64,000 bases of DNA from Ruminococcus sp. (GCA_013911065.1 JACERV010000018.1:39081-103080), one strand, 5' to 3'; counted from the stretch's first letter, positions 1-9,740 are shown. Numbers and translations are program-made. The notes: a model not told the origin generated them from the sequence alone.

Positions 1-1440
1 TCTATTCCTGCTCTTGTTGTTGCTGCTGCTATCAGTATGCTCACCATTCTGATTTCAGCCTATATTCCGGCAAAGAAGGCTGCCAGTACGCCTGTGATGG
101 AGTGTATACGCCAGACAAATGAGGTCAAGGTAGAAGCGAAAGCGATAAGAATCTCAAAACTTGCGAGACGCTTTTACGGTTTAGAAGAAACGCTTGCGTT
201 AAAGCACTTTAAAAGAAACAGGGGGCGTTACCACAGCATTATCCTGTCTCTTACGTTAAGCGTTGTGTTGTTTGTGTCGGCAAGCTCTTTCAGAACCTAC
301 TTGAATCAGATTGCAGAAAATTCATCTGAGGTCGTTGAAGAATATGACATCTGTTTCTATACGCGAGACATGAAGGAAAGCGATCTGTTACAGCTTTATG
401 AGGGGCTGAAAACCACCGACGGTGTTACCGAAAGCACTTACCAGGCACTTTCGACCTATTCCTGCGTGCTCAATACAAATGATTTGCCAAGTCATTTCTT
501 TGATGAGTACGGCGAGCCCATCGGTTATGATGGGACAAGTGAAACGGTGGAAGTGCAGTTGGATATTCAGTTTGTTGAGGACAGCGTCTATCAGAACCTG
601 CTGGAAGGCCTCGGCCTGTCCCCAGAAGAATACACCGGTCAGGACCAAAAAATGATTATGGCAGGGGTACTGCCCGGAAGATGGTATACTCAGGAACAGC
701 CTATGGCATTTACACTCCGCTCCAAGACCGGAGATCAGACGAAGACAATCCGTGCAGCCTTTGTAAAAGACTACCCGGATCTGCTGCCCACGGAACCAGG
801 CGAGTGGCCCGGATACTCTCTTATGGTGATCGCCCCTTACAAGGTAAAGCCGCAATTTGATGCACTGGATGCAACTGTAAAACCCACAAAGCTGGGCATG
901 ACCTTCAAGTCAGAACATCCAGGTCAGTCAACAGCTGAGATGCAGACGATGATTGATAGTGCCAGCATTACTGCCGACTATAATCTGTACAATATCTATG
1001 AGATACTTGAGCAAAACCGTAATATTACATTCATTGTTAAGCTGTTTTCAGTTGTTTTTATTACAATGATTTCGCTGATTGCGGTTGCGAACGTCTTCAA
1101 CACCATTTCCACCAATATCAAGCTGAGGAGACGGGAATTTGCCATGCTCCGTTCTGTGGGGATGTCCGACCGGAACTTTAATAAGATGATGCGTTTTGAA
1201 TGCACTCTTTATGGAGCCCGGACGATGCTTTGGGCACTGCCTCTCTCAGGAATCCTTTCCTGTCTGATTTATAAGGCCATGATTATCGGCGGCGGGGATA
1301 TTGGATTTGTATTCCCGTGGGGCAGTATGGCAATCAGCATGTTTGGTGTACTCTTTATTGTATTTATTACAATGCTGTATGCCATTAGCAAGATAAAAAA
1401 AGAAAATATTATTGATGCACTTCGGGACGACATGACTTAA
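1..1440 (+). CDS. FtsX-type ABC transporter permease, 5' end outside window
   Basis: Permease subunit of an MacB/FtsX-family ABC transporter, the type used for lipoprotein, peptide or antibiotic efflux and sensing. The frame is open from base 1, so the N-terminus is missing. The visible part begins at the end of a first membrane block (exit motif AYIPAKKAA), continues with a membrane segment near HSIILSLTLSVVLF, an extracellular domain of about 220 residues, and a C-terminal FtsX block carrying the typical RRREFAMLRSVGMS loop before the last two helices. A hairpin with a pyrimidine-rich tail follows the stop. The ATPase partner should lie just upstream of the window. The family is clear from layout; the substrate cannot be read. 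Confidence 0.85.
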   Translation, partial: SIPALVVAAAISMLTILISAYIPAKKAASTPVMECIRQTNEVKVEAKAIRISKLARRFYGLEETLALKHFKRNRGRYHSIILSLTLSVVLFVSASSFRTYLNQIAENSSEVVEEYDICFYTRDMKESDLLQLYEGLKTTDGVTESTYQALSTYSCVLNTNDLPSHFFDEYGEPIGYDGTSETVEVQLDIQFVEDSVYQNLLEGLGLSPEEYTGQDQKMIMAGVLPGRWYTQEQPMAFTLRSKTGDQTKTIRAAFVKDYPDLLPTEPGEWPGYSLMVIAPYKVKPQFDALDATVKPTKLGMTFKSEHPGQSTAEMQTMIDSASITADYNLYNIYEILEQNRNITFIVKLFSVVFITMISLIAVANVFNTISTNIKLRRREFAMLRSVGMSDRNFNKMMRFECTLYGARTMLWALPLSGILSCLIYKAMIIGGGDIGFVFPWGSMAISMFGVLFIVFITMLYAISKIKKENIIDALRDDMT

Positions 1441-1527
1441 TTCAAAACCAATATTAAGATGATGCTTTATAGCCAAAATGCAGCTATTTTAAGGTAGTCC
1501 CTCATGTCAAATAACAAGTGCGGGGAA

Positions 1528-1560
1528 GGCAGACACCTAGATAGTGTCTGCCCTCCTCTT
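1528..1560 (+). terminator. Rho-independent terminator of the FtsX permease gene
   Basis: Perfect 9-bp stem (GGCAGACAC, 1528-1536, with GTGTCTGCC, 1544-1552), a 7-nt loop, then CTCCTCTTTT. It lies about 90 bp after the permease stop and between convergent genes. The T-rich tail follows the stem only on the plus strand. Confidence 0.75.
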
Positions 1561-1575
1561 TTGCTTAAATATAAA

Positions 1576-2166
1576 TTATCTGTGTAAATTCTCCATTTCA
1601 CCTCTGATACTTTCTTCACAGGAACGCATAGCCAGTATGGTTTTTTCAAATAACTCATTTAATTCCCAGCCAAGATTTTCCGCACCCTGACGGATAATAT
1701 CCCTGGAGCATCCAGCCGCAAATTTTTTATCCTTGAATTTCTTTTTTATACTGGAAACTTCCATATCCATTACACTCTTAGAAGGACGCATCAGGGCCGC
1801 GGCCCCAATCAATCCTGTCAGCTCATCCGCTGCAAACAAGACTTTCTCCATCTCATGCTCCGGTTTCACATCACTGCAAATGCCAAAGCCATGAGAACAA
1901 ATGGAATGAATCATATCTTCTCCCACGCCACCTTCCTGCAAAAGTTCAGGTGCCTTCTGACAGTGTTCCTCCGGGTAAAGTTCAAAATCAATGTCGTGCA
2001 GTAATCCGGTAATTGCCCAGTAATCCGCTTCACCGCCGTACCCAAGTTCATTGGCATACCAGCGCATAACACCTTCTACCGTAAGTGCGTGTTGGATATG
2101 AAATGACTCCTTATTATATTTCTTAAGTAACTCAAATGCTTCTTCTCTGGTAATTTTGCTATTCAT
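1576..2166 (-). CDS. HD-domain metal-dependent hydrolase
   Basis: Small HD-superfamily protein of about 196 residues, a likely metal-dependent phosphohydrolase of unknown substrate. The motif GLLHDIDFELYPEEH supplies the paired His-Asp, and later His residues (HSICSHGFG) fit further metal ligands. The chosen start (MNSKITREE) has an AAAGGCGG ribosome site; the longer frame to 2193 would run into the end of the preceding gene. It lies 33 bp after the QueG-like gene and is probably co-transcribed with it. Substrate prediction is not possible from the sequence. Confidence 0.8.
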   Translation of the reverse strand: MNSKITREEAFELLKKYNKESFHIQHALTVEGVMRWYANELGYGGEADYWAITGLLHDIDFELYPEEHCQKAPELLQEGGVGEDMIHSICSHGFGICSDVKPEHEMEKVLFAADELTGLIGAAALMRPSKSVMDMEVSSIKKKFKDKKFAAGCSRDIIRQGAENLGWELNELFEKTILAMRSCEESIRGEMENLHR

Positions 2167-2199
2167 AATTATAATCCGCCTTTCTCTTTTCAATACTTT

Positions 2200-3030
2200 T
2201 TATCGGTCAATCCGCCTGCCTTTTGGTTTTCCATGCTCACAGGGTACACCAGTCTGACATTTGCCACACCCATAATATGGATAAAACTGTTCCTTCGTTT
2301 TATTGATATATGCGGCGCATAATGCCTGATCCTTTCCCTCCTTCGAGATAGCATGTACCGGACATTTTCTGGCACATGCCATGCATTGGGTACAATACTC
2401 ATCATAACTGTCGTACTCTCTTGCTGTAGCCTGAGTCTTCCAATCTGTAATAACACTTCCAAACCGGCCCGCCATTCCCTTTAAGGTAATCATTCCACGT
2501 GATAGTGAAAAAGTACCCAAGCCGGATATGTAAGCCACATGCCGCTCCGACCAGTTACTTGTATAACCCAGCCCATCTTCTCCAGGGGCCTCAGCAGAAA
2601 AGAACCGGGAATCCACAGCCGGTGCTTTGGCCTGATAACCAGCAGCAGTAAGATTTCCCGACAAGTAGGCCAGCAGGCTGATAATAAACACCTGTCCTTC
2701 GATGCGTCCATGCAGCCATTCATCAGCAGGCCGGGCCTTTTCCAAAGCATTGGCACGCCGTATCTGTTCTGTAAATGGAAGAAAGATACTGATAACCGTC
2801 TGGGCCCCGGTCAGCCATTCACCGGGAAGCAGAAAATGGGGTCCTATCACATCAGGGTCCTTTAATCCGGCATATAAATAATCCGCCGCATCTGAGTACC
2901 CAATAATAGGCTCGTCATATAACTTCATCCCGGCCAAATCCTCTCTGAGGGCCTCTTCTTCATACACTCTGTTTCTGGGGCTTTGCTCCACATATTCTTT
3001 TATTAAACGATCAACTTGTTCTTGCTGCAT
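2200..3030 (-). CDS. QueG-like 4Fe-4S protein
   Basis: Iron-sulfur protein related to epoxyqueuosine reductase (QueG) and to the C-terminal part of reductive dehalogenases. The C-terminus has a ferredoxin-type motif CTQCMACARKCP followed by a second Cys set in CGKCQTGVPCEHG, enough for two 4Fe-4S clusters. At about 276 residues it is shorter than typical QueG (about 380) and lacks the C-terminal HEAT repeats, so it belongs to the short clostridial QueG-like group, not to QueG itself. The start at 3030 follows a strong AGGGGGG site; an upstream in-frame GTG at 3051 overlaps that site and is unlikely. Electron donor and substrate are unknown. Confidence 0.75.
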   Translation of the reverse strand: MQQEQVDRLIKEYVEQSPRNRVYEEEALREDLAGMKLYDEPIIGYSDAADYLYAGLKDPDVIGPHFLLPGEWLTGAQTVISIFLPFTEQIRRANALEKARPADEWLHGRIEGQVFIISLLAYLSGNLTAAGYQAKAPAVDSRFFSAEAPGEDGLGYTSNWSERHVAYISGLGTFSLSRGMITLKGMAGRFGSVITDWKTQATAREYDSYDEYCTQCMACARKCPVHAISKEGKDQALCAAYINKTKEQFYPYYGCGKCQTGVPCEHGKPKGRRIDR

Positions 3031-3122
3031 ATGTAATTCCCCCCTATTCACATTTGATTACATTATTCTTTCTATTATATATTTTCAAATCCGTAAATAC
3101 AACCTGAAAGTCCCAAACATAC

Positions 3123-3174
3123 AAAAAAGGAATGCCGCAGTAATAGCGATTTACAGCTATCAGACAACATTCCT
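3123..3174 (-). terminator. Terminator of the sugar-import operon
   Basis: On the minus strand an AGGAATG/CATTCCT stem with an inner ATAGC/GCTAT stem is followed directly by six T. It sits about 65 nt after the permease stop at 3240. Confidence 0.75.
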
Positions 3175-3239
3175 ACCCTATGTAACCAAAATCATTTTTT
3201 ATTAATTTTAAGAACTTGCTATAAATTCTATGTATTATC

Positions 3240-4196
3240 TTATCTGACTTGTTCAGATTTCAGCCTAAATGCATCCAAAAGCACGGCGATAAAAATAATA
3301 AGACCATTTATCATCTGTACATAGTAGCTTGCAACTCCCAATATCTGGAGTCCTACTTGAATAACAGTAAGAAGTAAAACCCCCCCCAATACTCCAAGTA
3401 CATTTCCTTTACCACCACTACAAGCAACACCGCCAATAACAGTTGCTGCAATATTGTTCATATCATAGGAAGTTCCAAAAGTTGAAGTAACCGCACCCAT
3501 ATACGCGGACAAGAAAAATCCGGCTATACCTGCCAGCAATCCTGAAATTGTAAATGCGATTATCTTGATTCTGTCAACCTTAATACCCGATACATAAGCA
3601 GCATGTTCATTCCCCCCTACAGCATACAAACTTCTGCCATATGGAGTTTTATTCCACAAAATATATACAACAACAAACACGATAACTAATGCAATCGGAA
3701 GCGTTGGGATGCCTGCAATATTTCCTTGCCCAAACCATTTATATGAATCAGGAACACTCGTTATCGCCCTGCCTTGAGTGATTGCTAAAAAAGCGCCCAA
3801 AAGTGTTAATTTTACGGCAAGTGTTTCTACTAAAGCAACTGCTTTTAATTTAGCAATCAAAACACCATTCATAGCTCCCAATAAAGCCCCAACAGCAAAA
3901 ATCATTAAAATGGCTATGGGTGTCGGGCATCCTCTTTCAATTAAAAGCAGGCCTGTTGTTGCCGAAAATGACATAACTCCTAATAAAGACAAATCAATCA
4001 ACCCTAACATAATGGCAAATGCCTGGGCAAAAGAGAGAATCCCCAAAACCGTCGCCTGAGACAGAACATTTCCCATTACAGTTGTAGTAAAGAAACTTTT
4101 TTCCAGCCCTCCTACTACGATAATTGCCAGTATTAATAATATCCAAACTATATTGTTTAATAAATTCTTTCTGATCTTAAACCACTTACTGTCCAC
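3240..4196 (-). CDS. CUT2 (ribose-type) sugar ABC importer permease
   Basis: Membrane subunit of a ribose/galactose-type (CUT2) importer, BPD_transp_2 family. The 318 residues are mostly hydrophobic helices, with the family pattern GLIDLSLLGVMSF near residue 65 and the late glycine-rich AATVIGGVACSGGKGNVLG motif. It is the last gene of a leftward operon, 23 bp after the ATPase gene, and ends before a terminator. With the ATPase and lipoprotein it forms a complete importer. The substrate is not known; neighbouring enzymes suggest a polyol, tetrose or pentose. Confidence 0.9.
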   Translation of the reverse strand: MDSKWFKIRKNLLNNIVWILLILAIIVVGGLEKSFFTTTVMGNVLSQATVLGILSFAQAFAIMLGLIDLSLLGVMSFSATTGLLLIERGCPTPIAILMIFAVGALLGAMNGVLIAKLKAVALVETLAVKLTLLGAFLAITQGRAITSVPDSYKWFGQGNIAGIPTLPIALVIVFVVVYILWNKTPYGRSLYAVGGNEHAAYVSGIKVDRIKIIAFTISGLLAGIAGFFLSAYMGAVTSTFGTSYDMNNIAATVIGGVACSGGKGNVLGVLGGVLLLTVIQVGLQILGVASYYVQMINGLIIFIAVLLDAFRLKSEQVR

Positions 4197-4219
4197 TGTT
4201 ATCCCTCCATGTTCTCATC

Positions 4220-5740
4220 TCAAATAATAGCCGGTTGATCCGCAAGAGAGTCTCGAATACTGATTATGTCATCGTGAGTCAGATTTTCATTTCTTACATC
4301 CTTCACCAATTTTCCTTCATTAAAGAATAAAATACGGTCCACCGCCCTGACTAACTCATCAAAATCATTTGTCAGGTACAACACGGAGGTCTGCTTTTCC
4401 TCAACGATTTTTATAACATTTTCAATAATTTCTTCTCTGCTCTTTATGTCAATTCCTATTGTTGGTTCATCCAGCATAAGAAGCTTTGGTGAACTGCTGA
4501 CTGCTTTGGCAACCACTACTTTTTGCTGATTACCTCCTGATAAGCTGCTTAATTTGTCATAAATGGTATTAGCCTTTATATGAAATAAGTCGAAATAATC
4601 TCTGGAAATACCTTTCGATTTATTCTTATCAACAAAACCAAACCTGCCCTTTAACATTGAGTACAACAATGGAAGACTTATATTTTCTTCTATCGTCATA
4701 AGACCTACTATGCCTTCTTTATGGCGGTCATTCGAAACATATGATATCCCATTTTTAATGGCATTCCATGGTGACTTTGCCAGCATAACACCGCTGTCTT
4801 TCACAATTACTTTTCCTGACCTTACTTTTTCCAGGCCAAAAAGCGTTCTCAAAAACTCTCTGGCACCCGACCCTGGAAAACCTACGACTCCAGTGATCTC
4901 CCCTTTATACAAATTTACCGAAACATCCTTTAAAATGGAACCTGAAATACAATCTACCTCCACCAGAAGATTTCTCTGATTGTCATCCTCTGCTCTTTGC
5001 CGGCGGATTAGCTCTACTTCTTCACCAGCAATTAAATTTGCAAGTTTTTCTTCATGCAGACCATCCTCATCCATTCCCGTAAAGGAGCATCCATCACGAA
5101 TAACCGTAACATCATCAGAAAGCTCCACAACTTCCTGTAAGTAATGGCTGATAAAAATAAAGGATGTTCCCCGTGCCTTCAGTTCGTTCACAAATACAAA
5201 CAACTCTGCTCTTTCTTTTGTTGACAGTGCCGTTGTAGGTTCATCAAGAATAATAACCTTTGCCCCTCCATGCATAGCCCTTACTATATTAACTTTTCTT
5301 TGGTCTACTGCATTTAGGTTTTTTACTTTCTCCTTAGGGTCCACTTCAAGTCCGTATTTTTTGAGTTCTGCCTCTGCCATTTTATAAAGAGTTTTCCAGT
5401 CCACAAAGCCCTTTTTTTCGGGCCAAATTCCCACAAAAATATTTTCACCCACCGTCAGCTCAGGAACAATACTCGCATGTTGAGGTACCAGCTTTATTCC
5501 CATATTCTGCCTTTCAAAGACAGAATATGGGGTTACATCTTTTCCCTCTAAAGTCACAGTGCCATCATTTTGTCTGTAAATTCCTGCTATAATATTCACT
5601 ACGGTTGACTTTCCCGCTCCATTTCGTCCCAGAAGTGAGTGTATCGTCCCTTTTTCAACAGCAAAACTAACATCTTTAAGAGCCTGGGTAGCCCCGAACC
5701 TTTTATTGATATTTTCTACTTTTAGAACGATTTCTCCCAT
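4220..5740 (-). CDS. CUT2 sugar ABC importer ATPase (two fused domains)
   Basis: Energising subunit of the adjacent CUT2 importer. It has two ABC domains in tandem, as in RbsA/MglA. The first has Walker A GRNGAGKST (residues 38-46), a degenerate signature (NAVDQRKV) and Walker B VIILDEPTTAL. The second has a degenerate Walker A (GFPGSGAREF), a full signature LSGGNQQKV and LLMLDEPTIGID. This asymmetry is normal for the family. Length (506) is standard. It starts 4 nt after the lipoprotein gene and is translationally close to it. Confidence 0.92.
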   Translation of the reverse strand: MGEIVLKVENINKRFGATQALKDVSFAVEKGTIHSLLGRNGAGKSTVVNIIAGIYRQNDGTVTLEGKDVTPYSVFERQNMGIKLVPQHASIVPELTVGENIFVGIWPEKKGFVDWKTLYKMAEAELKKYGLEVDPKEKVKNLNAVDQRKVNIVRAMHGGAKVIILDEPTTALSTKERAELFVFVNELKARGTSFIFISHYLQEVVELSDDVTVIRDGCSFTGMDEDGLHEEKLANLIAGEEVELIRRQRAEDDNQRNLLVEVDCISGSILKDVSVNLYKGEITGVVGFPGSGAREFLRTLFGLEKVRSGKVIVKDSGVMLAKSPWNAIKNGISYVSNDRHKEGIVGLMTIEENISLPLLYSMLKGRFGFVDKNKSKGISRDYFDLFHIKANTIYDKLSSLSGGNQQKVVVAKAVSSSPKLLMLDEPTIGIDIKSREEIIENVIKIVEEKQTSVLYLTNDFDELVRAVDRILFFNEGKLVKDVRNENLTHDDIISIRDSLADQPAII

Positions 5741-5744
5741 AGTT

Positions 5745-6845
5745 TTATTCTCCTTCAGCTTTCAGCGCCTGTACACCCCAATGACCCTCATCTTCTATAT
5801 TAGATGCATCCAGTACGTATGGCGGTACACGAAGAATCGGGCCTGTTTCTCCTGACATAAACTCTGCTGTTTTCCAGTAAAACTTTTCATTGGTATATGT
5901 TCCCGTTGTGGGAACCTCTTTGCCTTCAAAAATATAACTGCTTAATACATCCATTGCCATTGGTCCATAAGCATAAGCATCTTCCACAATAATTGCATCA
6001 TAATAACCATCCTGAAGATATTTCACCGCATCAGGTTCTCCATCTCCTGTTACCATGATTACATGCTTTTCATCATCTACCGGATACCACAGTTCTGCTA
6101 CTTGAAGCGCTTCTGCACAGCCAAGCCCCGGATCATCAGAAGGACAATGCACTGCATCAATATCGCCATTGTATTTTGCAATAACATTTGTCAGCGCCTC
6201 CTGAGATTTTCCTCTTTCACCTTCACCCGGCACCTGAACATAATCAATATCGGGATATTCTTTCATTACGGAATCAAATCCATCTTTTCTAAGTCTCCAT
6301 GATTCTGAACTCATAGCACCATATACGTTTACGACCCGCCCTGTTTCGGAGCCATTTTTTTCTTTGAGTTTTGCCAGTATCTCTTCTGCCGCCATTTTCC
6401 CGCACTCAAAGTTATCAAACTGAATCGTACAATCAACTACTGCCGTGGATGCCGGGTTATCTACCATAACAATTGGAATGCCTGCATTTGTTGCTGCATT
6501 TGTTGCATCATTGAGCGCATCCGAATCCACTGTATTTACAATGATTGCTTTGGGCTTTTTTGTTATAAAATTCTTCATCTGATCATTTTGTAAAGTAGAA
6601 TCATTATTACAATTTGCCACCTCCGGAACATACCCGGCTTCACTGACAGCCTCTTCCACTTTTTCCTGAAGCGCAACATGGAAATACTGATTTAACGTTT
6701 TTTGTGTATATGCAATCATATTGCTGCTATCCCCACTGCTGTCCGAGCCATTTGAACTGCTATCGTTTCCTTCTTTGTTTCCACACCCCACTAAACCAAT
6801 TACCATCACTACTGCCAGAAATGCTCCTATAACTCTCTTCTTCAT
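5745..6845 (-). CDS. Sugar-binding lipoprotein of the CUT2 importer
   Basis: Extracellular substrate-binding protein of the Peripla_BP_4 (RbsB-like) family, anchored as a lipoprotein. The signal peptide ends in lipobox LVGC with the lipidated Cys at 21, followed by a Ser/Gly/Asp-rich tether (about residues 24-42). The mature part shows the two-lobed fold motifs, for example KAIIVNTVDSDAL and GIPIVMVDNPAS. It precedes the ATPase and permease genes in one operon. The substrate cannot be assigned from sequence. Confidence 0.9.
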   Translation of the reverse strand: MKKRVIGAFLAVVMVIGLVGCGNKEGNDSSSNGSDSSGDSSNMIAYTQKTLNQYFHVALQEKVEEAVSEAGYVPEVANCNNDSTLQNDQMKNFITKKPKAIIVNTVDSDALNDATNAATNAGIPIVMVDNPASTAVVDCTIQFDNFECGKMAAEEILAKLKEKNGSETGRVVNVYGAMSSESWRLRKDGFDSVMKEYPDIDYVQVPGEGERGKSQEALTNVIAKYNGDIDAVHCPSDDPGLGCAEALQVAELWYPVDDEKHVIMVTGDGEPDAVKYLQDGYYDAIIVEDAYAYGPMAMDVLSSYIFEGKEVPTTGTYTNEKFYWKTAEFMSGETGPILRVPPYVLDASNIEDEGHWGVQALKAEGE

Positions 6846-6904
6846 CTATTCTTCCTCCCATTTTAAAGTCAGGCGGATATTGGCAATCCGCTTCCTTGAT
6901 TCAG

Positions 6905-7681
6905 TTAAAAACAAGTATAAGCTCCATCTATCCTAAAATCGGCTCCCGTTGTATATGAACTGGTATCGCCGGCCAAATATACGGCTATACCTTGTAATTC
7001 TTCCGGTTTCGCCATTCTATGTACCGGAATCAACTTCTCCCATTGTCCGATCAATGGTGCCAGGGCCGAATCATTCAATGTCATTTCCGTTGCAACATAC
7101 CCTGGGCTAATCGTATTAACCCTGACATTTTTCTCCGCCCATTCAACAGCCATATTTCTGGACATAGCGATGACCCCCGCTTTAGAAGCTGCGTATGAAC
7201 ACTCTTTTTGAGGTATGTTGGTAATGTGCGCTGACATGGATGCTGTATTTATAATAGAGCCGCCGCCTTGTTTAATCATCACCTTTCCTGCCGCCTGTGC
7301 CGTTAAAAATGTGCCCGTTAGATTCACATGAATAACTTTGCTCCAATCTTCAATATTATCCTCCTCAATTGGAACTGTATGTCCTATACCGGCATTACAA
7401 AATGCTGCATCAAGCCTTCCAAACTCTTTGAGAATAATCTCTATCATCTCATTTACATCTTCCGGCTTCGTAATATCTGCTTTAATAGCAATCATTTTGT
7501 TACAATGCTTTTTTTCAATCTCCTCAGCAACCTTCGTTGCTTCCTCTAAATCTACATCTACAATAGCAATATCTGCTCCGGCCTCTGCCAAGGCTGTCAC
7601 AAGACTTTTTCCGATGCCCCGCGCACCTCCTGTAACAAATATTTTCTTGCCATCTAACCTCATTTTTTCAATAATGCCCAC
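6905..7681 (-). CDS. SDR-family NAD(P)-dependent dehydrogenase
   Basis: Classical short-chain dehydrogenase of 258 residues. It has the nucleotide motif TGGARGIG (residues 17-24), NAG in CNAGIGH, the catalytic Ser in NTASMSAH and the YAASK active-site pair. A GTG start at 7681 follows AGGAG. It is embedded between the importer genes and the YjbQ/TIM genes in the leftward operon. By context it probably oxidises a polyol or reduces a ketose in the pathway; this is inference, since SDR substrate cannot be read directly. Confidence 0.88.
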   Translation of the reverse strand: MGIIEKMRLDGKKIFVTGGARGIGKSLVTALAEAGADIAIVDVDLEEATKVAEEIEKKHCNKMIAIKADITKPEDVNEMIEIILKEFGRLDAAFCNAGIGHTVPIEEDNIEDWSKVIHVNLTGTFLTAQAAGKVMIKQGGGSIINTASMSAHITNIPQKECSYAASKAGVIAMSRNMAVEWAEKNVRVNTISPGYVATEMTLNDSALAPLIGQWEKLIPVHRMAKPEELQGIAVYLAGDTSSYTTGADFRIDGAYTCF

Positions 7682-7701
7682 TTTTTATCTCCTTTTTGTC
7701 C

Positions 7702-8199
7702 CTATTCCCCTACGATCTGCACTCTTACATTTCTTGTTCTTGCACGAGTCTGGTCCATATCTGTAAAATAGATGCGTCCAAATTCACCTAACACCATTTC
7801 GCCGTCTACAAGTGGAATAGTCTCTGACCGCCCCAACAGTACAGACCTCAAATGTCCATCGGTATTTAAAAGCCACTCTGACCTTTCATCCCGCAGTTCC
7901 ATTGCGTTTTTTACATGGATGGGGCCTGGGTGCAGATATTGCCCCTCATTATTACAATTAGGAATTATTTTTTCCAAAACATTTACCATATCCTGAAGAA
8001 TCAATGGCACGTTCCAATAAGTAACGTCTTCTGAATCCTCCTGTAAAAAAACACTGCAGCTTGTATGCTGGGAATATACATTTACAATGCCTTCCCTGAT
8101 TTCTGAGCTTTCAACAATTTTTATGACCTTTTCTGTGACATCATCAAAGCTTACCCTCTGCCCTGATTCAATCGTAAACACTTCATGAAATACAGCCAT
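7702..8199 (-). CDS. yjbQ: YjbQ/UPF0047-family protein
   Basis: Member of the YjbQ (UPF0047) family, some of which have weak thiamine-phosphate synthase activity; the true role is unsettled. At 165 residues it is longer than the usual ~135-140. Conserved features are YSQHTSCSV near residue 45, HPGPIHVKNAM near 115 and GRSETIPLVDGEMVLGEF near 130; the usual GTWQ-type end is changed to LGEFGRIYF. It sits between an SDR and a TIM-fold isomerase in a sugar operon, which suggests a metabolic role there. I cannot name the reaction. Confidence 0.82.
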   Translation of the reverse strand: MAVFHEVFTIESGQRVSFDDVTEKVIKIVESSEIREGIVNVYSQHTSCSVFLQEDSEDVTYWNVPLILQDMVNVLEKIIPNCNNEGQYLHPGPIHVKNAMELRDERSEWLLNTDGHLRSVLLGRSETIPLVDGEMVLGEFGRIYFTDMDQTRARTRNVRVQIVGE

Positions 8200-8203
8200 A
8201 TTC

Positions 8204-8914
8204 TTATGCCTCCTCTTCCTTTTTTCTCTGTTTCCATGCTGTTGCTACTGCCTTTATCATCTTTTTCAGCATGAATTCCGGTGATTCGGCCAGTATGATT
8301 CCGCTGGTTGAACCTGTAGCCTGTGCCCCCGCATGGATAATTTCATATACATCATTCTCGTTTTGAATCCCCGCACCATGCAGTATCTGTATATTTTCGG
8401 ATATTGAATGAACTGCTTCATTTATAATTTCAATTGCAATTGCATCCTCTTTACTTCTGCTTCCTTTCCCTATTAATTCGGGTGCTTCCGCCAAAATGAT
8501 ATCCGGCTCCAGAGCTGCGATCATCCTTGCCTCCTTCACATTTGCTGCACATACCATAGAAATTAGTCCAACTTCTTTTGCTCTTTCAATACATCTTGAT
8601 ATCTCAGTAATTGTTAAAGGCTTTTCTGCATGATTCAATAAAACCCCTTCTGCACCAGCTTCCTTTAAAGCCTCTGGCAAAACAGCTCCTACACCTCTCC
8701 CTGGTTTTAATGAATCCATATGCTGCGCAAATACCCGAATGTTTTTTGTTGCATCTGCAATTCTTCTAATGTCTGTATACTGTGCTGTAAAAATAATATC
8801 TACTTCATATTCTTCTGCCAGTTCATCCGCTGTCTTAGCAAGTTTCAACGCTTCCTCACCATACAAATATGCTTTAGGACCAATTTCAAAAAACGGTACC
8901 CTTAATTTTTTCAT
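8204..8914 (-). CDS. Triose-phosphate-isomerase-family sugar-phosphate isomerase
   Basis: TIM-fold isomerase of the short, archaeal-like TpiA type (236 residues). All catalytic positions are visible: Lys14 in IGPKAY, His95 in LLNHAEKP and Glu143 in LAEAPELIGKG. A phosphate-binding glycine motif lies near GAGIQNEND. A housekeeping TpiA is normally in the glycolytic gene cluster, so this copy is probably specialised. TpiA homologues act as tetrulose-phosphate isomerases in bacterial erythritol/threitol pathways (EryH, LerI), and the neighbouring FGGY kinase, SDR and epimerase fit that model. The exact substrate is inferred. Confidence 0.82.
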   Translation of the reverse strand: MKKLRVPFFEIGPKAYLYGEEALKLAKTADELAEEYEVDIIFTAQYTDIRRIADATKNIRVFAQHMDSLKPGRGVGAVLPEALKEAGAEGVLLNHAEKPLTITEISRCIERAKEVGLISMVCAANVKEARMIAALEPDIILAEAPELIGKGSRSKEDAIAIEIINEAVHSISENIQILHGAGIQNENDVYEIIHAGAQATGSTSGIILAESPEFMLKKMIKAVATAWKQRKKEEEA

Positions 8915-8939
8915 ACAACCTCACCTGTACCTTCACCTG

Positions 8940-9740
8940 CTAAATCATTTTTTTCAAAAACTCCGCTGTCTTTGGCAGCGTTTCTTCCGGGCTGCCGCAA
9001 GTACTGCACTCTAAGTTAAGAAATCCATTATACTTAATATCTTTTAATGCCTGGAAACATGTTTTCCAGTCTGTCATTCCGTAACCTGGCAACAGGCGGT
9101 TGTTATCCCCCAGATGCACATGTTTAATTGAACTTCCGGCATATAAAATACTTTCTTTAAAATCGGCTTCTTCAATTGACATATGGAAAAAATCTGCCAG
9201 AACACCTACATTTCTCATTCCAACTTTATCTACTACATCTTTACAGTCTTTAATGCTGTTCATAAATAAGCTTTCATATCTGTTAATTCCTTCAAGTAAC
9301 ATAGCACCTTGTGTACCCTCTAATGGTTCAGCAACCTCCCGGTACATTTCTAAAAATTCTTCTTCCTGGCTTTCACTCATCTTTACATATGGGTTAAATA
9401 GTGGAAGGGGATTTTGCGGGCCATATGAAAATTCCAACTCCGTAACCGCCCCTATCTCGGCACATACTTGCGCTGCTAATTTATACATCTCTCTACTTTT
9501 TTTCCTGATATCCTTATCTGCATTCATCAGATGGCCATAGATTTCATCTCCAAAAACAAACTCACATGGCTTTACTCCTGTTTTCTTTTCCAGCCCTAAG
9601 ACTTCCTGATACATTTTGTCATTCCACTCTTTGAACTCAACAAAAACAGCGATTCCTTCATATCCCCATTCTCGGATTATATTTGCCTTTTCAGTAATAC
9701 TTGCTCCGCTAACCATAGAGCTAGTACAAGCTAACTTCAT
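8940..9740 (-). CDS. Xylose-isomerase-like TIM-barrel sugar(-phosphate) epimerase
   Basis: AP_endonuclease_2/xylose-isomerase-like TIM barrel of 266 residues, typical of sugar or sugar-phosphate epimerases. Metal-site residues are recognisable: Glu in MLLEGINRY, Asp/His in LADFFHMSI, His in HVHLGD and the final Glu in LNLECST. It is the first gene of the leftward operon; its ribosome site (GGAGGG) abuts a palindromic operator at 9754-9767. It could correspond to the EryC-type step of a tetritol pathway or to a 3-epimerase; the sequence does not decide. Confidence 0.82.
   Translation of the reverse strand: MKLACTSSMVSGASITEKANIIREWGYEGIAVFVEFKEWNDKMYQEVLGLEKKTGVKPCEFVFGDEIYGHLMNADKDIRKKSREMYKLAAQVCAEIGAVTELEFSYGPQNPLPLFNPYVKMSESQEEEFLEMYREVAEPLEGTQGAMLLEGINRYESLFMNSIKDCKDVVDKVGMRNVGVLADFFHMSIEEADFKESILYAGSSIKHVHLGDNNRLLPGYGMTDWKTCFQALKDIKYNGFLNLECSTCGSPEETLPKTAEFLKKMI

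Noticed and set aside
388..855. Long minus-strand frame inside the FtsX permease gene
   Set aside because: It lies wholly antisense to a clear permease domain, has no ribosome site and no family resemblance.
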